Source of the DNA: Perca fluviatilis
Lineage: Eukaryota > Chordata > Actinopteri > Perciformes > Percidae
Direction of reading: 5' to 3'
NCBI RefSeq assembly: GCF_010015445.1
Contig: NC_053112.1
Span: forward strand, 2,522,719 to 2,586,718
DNA length: 64,000 nt
Below, in pieces: positions 35,725 through 57,700 of this stretch (positions are counted from its first letter, which is position 1; the number at the start of each line of letters is the position of its first letter). The notes beneath the pieces are model-generated. The model saw nothing but the letters and a program-made list of their open reading frames with translations, did no database searches and was not told the DNA's origin. The translations under genes and the position numbers were made by a program.

Positions 35725-35990
35725 AAAAGTCCTGATTATTTACATGGAGTCTGGGGGAGATATGCTGGCTCTATACACGCTAAAAGTCCTGATTATTTAC
35801 ATGGAGTCTGGTGGAGATATGCTGGCTCTATACACACTAAAAGTCCTGATTATTTACATGGAGTCTGGTGGAGATATGCTGGCTCTATACACACTAAAAG
35901 TCCTGATTATTTACATGGAGTCTGGTGGAGATATGCTGGCTCTATACACACTAAAAGTCCTGATTATTTACATGGAGTCTGGTGGAGTTT
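35725..35990. repeat. 57-bp minisatellite upstream of calpain
   Basis: About 4.7 copies of a 57-bp unit starting AAAAGTCCTGATTATTTACA at 35725, 35782, 35839, 35896 and 35953, nearly identical. The unit is a multiple of three, so open frames through it are artefacts. It ends about 310 bp before the calpain start codon. Confidence 0.95.
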
Positions 35991-36302
35991 GGTGATGTTG
36001 ATTTCGGGGCTGTTTCATGTTAAACTAAAAGGATCTTACTCTTTAACTAAACTGACATCTTTAAAAAGTGAAGGGTTTAATTTGAAGGTAGTCACCGGAA
36101 GTCTTACTTGTCACTCTTTTTAGCTTGACTCTGTAACTGAAATCCCATCAGAGTGAACACTCCCTTTCTGGCACATCACACACCTGCAGCCCCACCTCTT
36201 TTCCTGCAGACTCTCCCAAAACTTTCCAGAAACCAAACACCCTCCAGGCTCTCCGCTCCAGACTCCAGACTCTTTTCTCCAGACTCCGGACACAGCTGCA
36301 TC

Positions 36303-47447
<11,145 letters not shown>

Positions 47448-47606
47448 GGAACCAGAACCGGATCAGAGCTGAGATATAGTCCGGGTGCTGACTGAAGATT
47501 GTTTACATGTTTATTATTAATCATGAAGGAGAGCGATGTTTTATTACTAAATGTTCCGTTATATACCGGGGTTAAAGTGGGCTGGAACAGCGTTATTACA
47601 TCAAAC

Positions 47607-47612
47607 AATAAA
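47607..47612 (+). promoter_or_regulatory. Calpain polyadenylation signal
   Basis: AATAAA, 160 nt after the stop codon. Confidence 0.6.
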
Positions 47613-47769
47613 TCAAGCAGAACAGAAATAGAAGCCTTGGAGTCAGACTATGAATGAGAAACAGAATGAATAATGAATGGTAGAGAAGGAGGTTCTGCAG
47701 AATATTCAGTTATTAAAAGACTCAGTTATTAAAAGATGTTCTGTCCGGTTGGTTCTCTTTGTTTTCAGA

Positions 47770-48180
47770 CTCATGTCATGAAGTGGCTTATGTATGACAC
47801 GCCAATTCGTACGCCGTTATTGGCGTGTTATCAAGACGCATACTCTCTTTTTAGTGTGTTTATCAACGCTGTTTGGCCTCCATTGGCGATTACGTGTGAA
47901 TTGACGTAGCGACTAGTATGAAAAGCTGAAAATCAGGACTTTCAGCCAGGAGACTGGGGGTCGTTTCCCCCGTGTGATGTTTCCTTTCCCCGTTCTTCTT
48001 TTCCTAAACCCAACCGTAGCCTCATGACAACACGCCACGTGGCTTTAGAAAGTGGCGTGTATGTCTACGCTGCGACGTTGCAGACTGCCGCCGCTGTATA
48101 CAGTGTAGACATACACGCGGACAGATAACACGCCACGTGGCTTTAGAAAGTTGTGTATGTTTACGCGATGTAATGTGTAG
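47770..48180. repeat. Interspersed repeat with duplicated CACGCCACGTGGC motif
   Basis: ACACGCCACGTGGCTTTAGA occurs at 48029 and again at 48127. GACACGCCAATTCGTACGCC and TGTAGACATACACGCG are typical of a fish interspersed repeat. The family was not determined. Confidence 0.5.
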
Positions 48181-48485
48181 AAGCATCTTTATCATAACCT
48201 CCGTTTCACATCATCTCCTGGAAATAACCAGAGGACCTGAGGGAGCTTTCTCTACCTGCTGAGTTTAGAGACTTCACAGACATTCTTATGACGCTTTTAC
48301 AAATTTTGACACATTTTGACCAAAATAAATAAAATAAGAGTTAAATGTGAGAATCATCTGTTTTTCCACCACTTTAACCCCTGAGTTTAACTTCTCCTAT
48401 AAAGATATTTATATTAATATATTCTTACAACTTTATTATTAAATTATCTGTTTATTCAGCTGACTAACCCACTGTTTATTTATAT

Positions 48486-48593
<108 letters not shown>

Positions 48594-48978
48594 CACACAC
48601 ACACCTGTTTATATCCACAATGAACAGACTGTTCTGTTTACTATTTTGCTTCACACCTGATGCCTTAATAATAATCTGTTTAATAAAGACAAAGAAGTAA
48701 ACGGTTTGTTTTTCTTGTCTTCAGAGAATATCTCTTCAGTTCTTGTTTTTAAGTTTCTCTAGTTTTGATTCATAAAATATACCAAAAGACATGTTTTTCT
48801 TCTGTTTTGCTGAATAATTGTTACCTCTTTACCTTTCTGAAAAATTCCCACTTTTTCAGTGTTTGTTTTTCTGTGATCTGTCTTAATCTTAATTATTATC
48901 TCTGTTAGACGTGTTATTAATATCTTAATAATAAAGATGAAGTGAATTGTCTTCAGTGATTTATTATGAAAAAGAAAT

Positions 48979-49104
48979 GTGTGTGTGTGTATATATATAT
49001 ATATTATATATATATATATATATATACATACATATATACAGTATGTGTATATATATACATACATATATACAGTATGTATGTGTATATATATATATATATA
49101 TATA
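48979..49104. repeat. (TG)/(TA) complex tract
   Basis: GTGTGT then TA runs with ATACATACATATATACAG duplicated. Confidence 0.9.
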
Positions 49105-49109
49105 ATGTC

Positions 49110-49650
49110 TATACTCTGTATAACCCTTTAACTCCTTATCTGTCCCTGTAGACATGTAATCTGGAAAACCTGTATTTATCTAACTATACACTGTTGTACA
49201 TAATGTATATCATCTTCATAACTGCACAGAATACTCTACTCAAACTGCACTTTAGTATTTAATGCTTCTTTTGCACTTCTGGTTGGATGTCAGCTGCATT
49301 TCATTGGCTCTGTACCTCTGCTAAATGACAAAGTTTAATCTAATCTAAAATTGTAATTTATGAAATATAAATAATAAAACAGCCTGTCGTGGTGATTGAT
49401 GATCATCAGAAGAAGAAATCCCTTCATGATGTCATAATGTTCCAGTTTCAAGTGTTTCTGATATTTTGTCCACCCCTCACCTGTCAGTTCAGCAGCAGCT
49501 AACCATTAGCATGCTAACAGACAGCCGTCTCTTTAGTTCACTCTTTAAATGTCCCGCCCCCGTACTTCCTGTCCAAACAGGAACCGAAACAGTTCAACCC
49601 TCAACGTCCCCGCCGTGTTTTCTGGCGAGCGAACTCCTCGGCCCACCGTC
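49110..49650. other. Intergenic sequence between calpain and NLR
   Basis: No gene supported apart from an open frame into the 51-bp array that follows. Confidence 0.4.
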
Positions 49651-49658
49651 ACCGCCCA

Positions 49659-49815
49659 ATCAGATGCCGAGAGGGATGGAGGGTCCTGAGGAGAGAGAGA
49701 AGACAGCCAATCAGACGCCGAGAGGGACGGAGGGTCCTGAGGAGAGAGAGAGGACAGCCAATCAGACGCCGAGAGGGACGGAGGGTCCTGAGGAGAGAGA
49801 GAGGGAGAGAGAGAG
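49659..49815. repeat. 51-bp minisatellite
   Basis: About three copies of a 51-bp unit (CAGACGCCGAGAGGGACGGA and following) at 49661, 49712 and 49763. The unit length is a multiple of three, so a plus-strand frame (49466-49834) runs through it with a repeated NQTPRGTEGPEERERTA. No other sign of coding. Confidence 0.9.
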
Positions 49816-49834
49816 GACAGCCAAGTGCAAGTGA

Positions 49835-50980
49835 AGTATTTAATTATGGCCTAGACGGCTTCTCATAGAAAACTTTAACATATTGTAGTAACATATTAAC
49901 TTTACACTGTGTCACTTGTCATTGTCCTCTGTTTATCTGACAGCATGTTACTCTGCAGAACCACAGTTTATCTCATCTGATCAGCAGTAAAACATGATGC
50001 TTTATAACAGATAAAGGAGTTAAATCAGCTCTCTCACTGCTACTACATGAAGTACTTTTAGTAACAGTGCAGGATGTTAAACAGAGTATTTTTATACCGT
50101 GTAGTATTTTTCCAGTGCGTCACTGGTTTGATCTGTTTAGCAATACAATTTGACATTTAAAACATGTTGGAACTCAGTGTGTGGAAAGTCCCTCATGTTG
50201 CATTCATGGGACAAAAGAAAAACCACACACTGACGACAACAACCACAGTCACACAGAGAGAAGAAACAAAGCTCTTATTGTGAAAATCTGCTTCCTTACA
50301 GGTGGGGATGTGACTAACCAGGAAACAACTCGCATGAGTGGTTCTTCCTCGACATTTTTGACATTTGAGGAAACTGTAAGTTGCTTTGTTTTATACTTCT
50401 GCAACATGTTTGTCTTTCGTCTCTTCAGGATTTGTTTCTGGCTCTGTGGAGTAAAATATAATGTTTGTTCTTCATTTCTTATTTCCTGAGAAAGTGCTGA
50501 GGACTCTTGTGTTGACGATAAATCTACATGTTGTTGTAGCAGAACTACCAGAGGAGGTTTTAAATGCTTTGCCAGGTGATTCTATGTCCGTCTGTCACAA
50601 CGGTGCAAGCTGCAGTCAGGAACCGTTACAGCTGCATAGTTGCGATCAAAATGGAGGCTGAGTTCATAGATGGTGTAGTCTGAGCAAGGGGAGAGGAAGT
50701 AGGAGGGGAGGAAGTAGGAGGGGAGGAAGTAAGGAAGGACTCCACTTTAAGCCCCTGGTCTGATTTGGCCGGTGTGATCCCGTCACAGGATGGCCTCTAG
50801 TTATTTCCTTTCTGCAGCTATCAGGAAACAAACCGCCATCTCTCACCACCATGAAGTCAGACACAACAGAGCTCTACTGTTTCCTCTGGAACCTTTCAGA
50901 ATAAAATACAGGGACCTACATGCTTCTGTTATTGTTGCAGTTATGTGTGGAAGAGGAAGTGTCTCCACATCAGTCAGAGG
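49835..50980. other. Intergenic sequence upstream of the NLR
   Basis: No coding exon recognised; a short GGAGGGGAAGTAG triplet repeat lies at 50695-50730. Non-coding 5' exons of the NLR may lie in this region but cannot be placed. Confidence 0.3.
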
Positions 50981-50984
50981 ACTG

Positions 50985-51110
50985 ACTCATTATTTTATTT
51001 TTTTAAATTTATTTGACAGGGACAATGCACCACTTCTTAGCAGTACCAGAGTTAGCTATGAGCTCGTTTTCATCTGTAGTCCCTGGGCAGGAAACACTGG
51101 AGTATAAAAA
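50985..51110 (-). mobile_element. LINE 3' end fragment
   Basis: TTTATTTGACAGGGACAATG and CATCTGTAGTCCCTGGGCAG match the LINE 3' end at 42200-42320 in the same orientation. Confidence 0.55.
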
Positions 51111-51704
51111 TGCTGACACAACAGTAAAGGACAACTCTCTCAGTAACTCACTACTTTCTCAACTAGCATATGTATTCATGTCCTACATATCCCCTCAGAC
51201 CAGAGGCTTTAAAGGCCCATTAGTGAATTTGTTGTCTTTATCTCTGCAGGTTTTCAACACAGATATAGTATGAATATAAATGTAAAGAGGAGAGTCAGTG
51301 TTTTCTAGAATATAAAAGCGTACAACATTAAAACAGTTCTGTAACTCCTGTTATTATTATTTGACTCACTTCTGTTTGAGGGAGAATGCTGTATGGAAAC
51401 TACAGTTCCCATAATGCTTTGGGGGAGTGTGCTGAATGATCGTTGATCAGCTCAGTGATCTGTGTCTCTGCTGCAGCTCTGACCGTGTGCTGAGCACAGT
51501 TTTATGTGTAACTCAAATGTTGTTAAGTGGCGGGGAAGTGTGTCAATGTGTTTGTGTTGGTGGCTCCATCTAGTGGACTGATAGCAGAACTACAGCAGCT
51601 TCCTCTGACTGATGTAAAAGAGACAAGCAGAGCCAATGAGTGGAGGAGCAGCAGGATAAATGATGATGTGTTTCCTCTTCAGATGAAATGATGAGTTCAG
51701 CAGC

Positions 51705-54700
51705 ATGGATCAGTGTGAAGACAGAAAAACTGCTCAGTGTGAGGAACAGGACAGCCAGACCAAAGCTCAGAGGTGAGACCACAATCCCTAACTCTAACCC
51801 TAACGTATTATAACTTGTAACACAAACCTAACCCTAACCCCAAACTCTGGTAGATGTGAGACGATAATCACCAACTGTCCAGCACTCAGATCACTTTACC
51901 AATATTATTAATACTAAAAACTTCTGTCTGTGTTGTGTTGAAGCCCGGAGAAGCAGCACAGACCTGGATCTGGATCTGAATCTGAACTTGAACCCAGCTG
52001 TGTGTCCATTAAGAGTGACCGGTCTATGGAGCCACCGCTGATTTTTAAAGAAGCTTCACCAACAGCAGAGTAAGTCAGCATCAGTTACTTTCTAACGTCA
52101 GCTATATTATAAAACATTTGAGACTCCTCCTTAAAGAGCAGCTCATCTTATTCCACACTAAAACGTTAATAACGCTCAGGTGTTGTCCAACATGTCTCAG
52201 GATGGAAAGGTGAAATAGATTCTTATAATGGAGTCTTCTCTCCATTAGAGGACAGAGAGATGACATTAGTCCTGGAGTCTTGTCTCCGTTAGAGGACAGA
52301 AAGATGACATTAGTCCTGGAGTCTTTACAATGTTCCTGTTCTCCCAGAAAGAATGACAGAGCAGGATGAGCAGAAATCATTCAGTTAAGATCTTCAGGCT
52401 TTAATTTCTGCTTGATAGCTTCTAGTTTCTTCACAGCTTCTGTTTCTGAACATTAAAAAGTGGATTTCCCTCTCTGGTGTTCTTCCTCTGTGTCAAACAT
52501 GATCCAACTGGGACTGGACTCTGATGAATCTGAACCTGAACCTGGACCCAGCTGTGTGTCCATGAATAGTGACCAGTCACATGACTTCCTCATTGATTTT
52601 AAAGTACAACAATCCTCTGGTGCACAGAGGTAAATTGTTAATATTATATTATTACTTATTAATGTTTGGACTGGTATTTATCAAGAAAGGTTTCTTTAAA
52701 CCTATATGTTTATTTTCAGCACCATTTTCTTCACATACTTTAATGTATATTCTCACATCTGAACGCGACCATGTAAAACCAGTATTCAACTGTAGACCTC
52801 AATTTAATATTGGACCTGCTTTGGTCCAATATTTATTCCCTGCTGTTTTCATCATGTTGTAGTCTAGTATAGACATTTCTATGTCTCCGTGCTGGTCATA
52901 GGCATGTATTATGTTTTTGGATTGTTCTTCTGTCTGATGAATGCAATATCTCAGGAACAAGAATTTTCATATTTAAAATTTTGGCACAAATATGTTCACT
53001 TGGAGTTACGGCTAACCTAATTCGATTTTGGCTCCTCACCCTATCTCTAAGACTGAGCCCAGAGTGAAGACACTACCGAAAGCTCATGACCACAGATGAG
53101 GGTTGAAACATAGATTGACTGGTAAATTAAAAAACTTAGCCTTCAGCTCAGCTCCCTCTGACCCACAACAGTCTGGTACAGAATTCTGCATCTCTGCTGA
53201 TGACGCACAAAATCGCCTGTCCATCTCACGCTCCGTTTCCCCTGTACATGTGAACAAGATCCTAAGATACTTGAACTCTTTTGATTAGTACAATTACTCA
53301 CTCCCAACCCAGAGGAAGTAATCCACTGTTTTCTGCCGGAGAACCAGGTGTTGACTCTCATCCCGACCGCTTTACACTCGGCTCCAGACCGCCTCAGTGC
53401 GTGCTGGAGGTTACTGTCTGATGAAGCCAAGAGAACCAGATCATCTGCAAAGAGCAGAGATGCAATTCATGGACGCTTCTCTCAATTTCATTATACAAGG
53501 ACCGGATGGCACATTGCAACAGTCCCGTTACCCCAACCACATGTAAACTGGATGGGCAAACTCTGATTGTTGCATAATCACGGATTATAAATCTAAGATT
53601 TCCTCTTGTTCCTTGGGGATAGGGTCTACTTAGTTGGGGGTTCATGAGTATCCATTTAGCTTGTGTTAGCTGTGAGTTGTTGTTTCCTCATGCTGCAGTC
53701 GTTTATACATATTTTATATAAAATATTATAGGGGTGTTCATAGGGGTGCAGACAGACATAATGTGAGCTAATTCTGCCTGATTCCTCCACAGAGTGAACC
53801 AGGAGAGTTCAGAGGTTCCCAGTGGTCAGTCTGCCCAGCAGCCTCAAACACACCTGGACTCCATATTTATGGTTTGTACATGTACAACAACTACTTTTAC
53901 ATCTGTTCTGTTCACAATCATCTCCATGTTGTCAGTCTGTCCAACATGGATCTGATGTTTGCTTCCATGATTTAAGTGTGATTATGTCATTCATATAATC
54001 TTCTGTTCCAGCTGCTGGATGAGAACATTGTCACTTTTGTGAAGAATGAGCTGAAAAAGATCCAGAAGCTTCTGAGTCTAGATTACCCAGAATACTCAGA
54101 GAGTCAGAGGGAGGATGAGGAGGTGTTGGACGGTGAGGATAAAGAGCAGAGGAGGAGCAGCAGAGAGGCATTTATGATGATCACACTGCACTTCCTGAGG
54201 AGAATGAAGCAGGACGGGCTGGCTGACCTTCTGCAGAGCAGTAAGAGGATTTCTCTAAATATTTAACTTCCTGGATAAATGGAATGTTTTACTAATGTCT
54301 CAAGAAATGGATGGAAATATGAGTATATGCAGTCAATAGGGGAATTCAATGTTGAAATATTTACTGCATAAGTTATTCATTGATCTATTTTTAATTTGTA
54401 CAGGTAGTTGTTCTTTTTGCATGGCACTAGGCCAGCTGCACCTCTACCGGTGTCCACTTTGGTTAGCTGCAGGGTCATCAGCTGAGGGCCACCGCTCATA
54501 GATAGAGATAGGTTCGCCCTTTAGCCCATAACATCTCCCGGTGGCAGGGCAGTAAACAGGGACTGTCAGAAGGGTAGTTACCCTTTTTCAGAACTACCCT
54601 TCTGAAAAAGGGTAACTACCCTTTTGAAAAAGGGTAACTAACCATTCGTTACCCTTCTGAAAAAGGGTGACTACCCTTTCAAAAACAGTAACTAATCATT

Positions 54701-57700
54701 AACTACCTATTTTTTTGTGTACCTTATTGTAAAGTGTTACCTATTCCGTTTGGTCCTAGTACGGAGGCTGGTCTTGCCCACAGGATCACCTGCCTGACCT
54801 CACTGAGTTTGGGTGGTGATGTATCAAACAGGGCTGATGGTTCTGGAGGCTTCGGCATGTAGGCTGGTGGGCCTAGGAGCTCGTTCCTTGAAGGGTCGCT
54901 CTACTGAGTGTGAAGGTGTTCCTCTAGCTCTTCTTGAAAGGCTTCTGGTGTTCCAGCGGCTTTCTCCTTGAGGATCCCACGTGCATAGGGAAACAGATTC
55001 TTGAAGAAGTTAGCTCTCTCCTTCGCTTTCCTTTTTCCCTCGTCACCCGATGCAGTCTTCGGGCAGGTTGGCAGGTTGGCATGACTTTCTCTGATCTCAT
55101 CCCAGAGGACCCTCATTTTTAGACTCTTCTGCCCTCCTGCATTGCTTGTGGCACTTGTTACCAGGTCATTGATTTCCTTTCCTCCCTTTTGTTCTTGGGG
55201 TCAACGACATCCCTTTCTCCCTCCTCCCTCCTGTCTTCCATCTCTGCTTCAGCAACATTGGCACTATGATTTTTCGTCCTGGCCTTGGATCCCATTTGTT
55301 TGACCTGCCCTTTCCTGAACAGTGCAAGTTGCTTCATCCTTCCCTTCATTCTTCCATTTTTTGTGTTTTCATTTAGGAAGTAATTCTGGAGTTTATCAGA
55401 ATAAACTCAAGTCTAACCAGAAGAAGAAGTTCCAGTGTGTATTTGAGGGGATTGCTAAAGCAGGAAACCCAACCCTTCTGAATCAGATGTTCACAGAGAT
55501 CTACATCACAGAGGAAGGGACTGCAGGGGTCAATGATGAACATGAGGTCAGACAGATTGAAACAGCATCCAGGAAACAACACAGACCAGTAACAACAATC
55601 AGACAAGAAGAGATATTTAAAGCCTCACCTGGACGAGAAGAACCAATCAGAACAGTGATGACTAAGGGAGTGGCTGGCATCGGGAAAACAGTCTTAACAC
55701 AGAAGTTCACTCTGGACTGGGCGGAAGACAAAGCCAACCAGGACATCCAGTTCACATTTCAGTTCACTTTCAGAGAGCTGAATGTGCTGAAAGAGAAAAA
55801 GTACAGCTTGGTGGAACTTGTTGATTACTTCTTTAGTGAAACCAAAGAAGCAGGAATCTGCAGGTTTAAAGAGTTCCCGATTGTGTTCATCTTTGACGGT
55901 CTGGATGAGTGTCGACTTCCTCTGGACTTCCTCAACTCTGAGATCCTGACTGATGTTACAGAGTCCACCTCAGTGGGTGTGCTGCTGACAAACCTCATCA
56001 GGGGGAATCTGCTTCCCTCTGCTCGCATCTGGATAACCACACGACCTGCAGCAGCCAATCAGATCCCTCCTGAGTGTGTTGACATGATGACAGAGATCAG
56101 AGGGTTCACTGATGCCCAGAAGGAGGAGTACTTCAGGAAGAGATTCAGAGATGAGAAGCAGGCCAGCAGAATCATCTCCCACATCAAGACATCACGAAGC
56201 CTCCACATCATGTGCCACATCCCGGTCTTCTGCTGGATCACTGCTACAGTTCTGGAGGATGTGTTGAAGACCAGAGAGAAAGGAGAGCTGCCCAAGACCC
56301 TGACTGAGATGTACATCCACTTCCTGGTGGTTCAGTCCAAAGTGAAGAACATCAAGTATGATGGAGGAGCTGAGACAGATCCAACCTGGAGTCCAGAGAG
56401 CAGGGAGATGATCGAGTCTCTGGGAAAACTCGCTTTTGAGCAGCTGCAGAAAGGCAACCTGATTTTCTATGAATCAGACCTGACAGAGTGTGGTATCGAT
56501 ATCACAGTAGCCTCAGTGTGCTCAGGAGTGTTCACACAGATCTTTAAAGAGGAGAGAGGACTGTACCAGGACAAGGTGTTCTGCTTCGTCCATCTGAGTG
56601 TTCAGGAGTTTCTGGCTGCTCTTCATGTCCACCTGACATTCACCAACTCTGGAGTCAACCTGCTGTCAGAAGAACAAACATCAACACAGTTATACCAGAG
56701 TGCTGTGGACAAGGCCTTACAGAGTCCAAATGGACACCTGGACTTGTTCCTCCGCTTCCTCCTGGGTCTTTCTCTGGAGGCCAATCAGACTCTCCTACGA
56801 GGTCTGCTGACACAGACAGGAAGTAGCTCACAGACCAATCAGGAAACAGTTGAGTACATCAAGGAGAAGATCAGTGATGATCTGTCTGCAGAGAGAAGCA
56901 TCAATCTGTTCCACTGTCTGAATGAACTGAATGATCGTTCTCTAGTGGAGCAGATCCAACAGTACCTGAGTTCAGGAAGTCTCTTCAGATATAAACTGTC
57001 TCCTGCTCAGTGGTCAGCTCTGGTCTTCATCTTACTGTCATCAGAGAAAGATCTGGATGTGTTTGACCTGAAGAAATACTCTGCTTCAGAGGAGGCTCTT
57101 CTGATGCTGCTGCCAGTGGTCAAAGCCTCCAACAAAGCTCTGTAAGTGGGATTTATTCATCATTTAATACTCTACTATCTTTCAACAGGAGTGGAAAATA
57201 AATAACAAATTTCCTTCCATTCGTCTCTTCAGACTGATTCACTGTAACCTGTCAGAAAGAAGCTGTGAAGCTCTGTCATCAGTTCTCAACTCTGAGTCCT
57301 CTAGTCTGAAAGAGCTGGACCTGAGTAACAACGACCTGAAGGATTCAGGAGTAGAGCAGCTGTCTGCTGGACTAAAGAGTCCTCACTGTAATCTGGAGAG
57401 TCTCAGGTCAGGTTCTCTCTGTTTTGCCTGCATTGCCTGCATTGTTTGAATAGGTTTATTTATCTTGAGGAATAAGAGTCACGTGTTAATCTGATATCTG
57501 CAGAGATCCAGCTTGATCTAGGTCATAGACTTATTCAGTAGGTTTGTCTCCAATATCAACAACTGAGAAAATAATTTTGCAATCTTGTTAACTCAATTAT
57601 ATTGCTGCCTATAACATAGTTTATAATTAATGGCTTTGTAGATATACTAATTTGATTACATTATGTTTTTCTTTTCTGGTCATTGTTGGCACTTCAGACT

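Noticed and set aside
36153..36302. Upstream in-frame Met of the calpain frame
   Set aside because: The 50 extra residues have no family likeness; MSGIAATL at 36303 matches the known calpain start.
55322..55376. Upstream Met (55322) as the start of the NACHT protein
   Set aside because: These codons are intron sequence; an acceptor at 55375-55376 joins the exon in phase to the upstream NLR exons.
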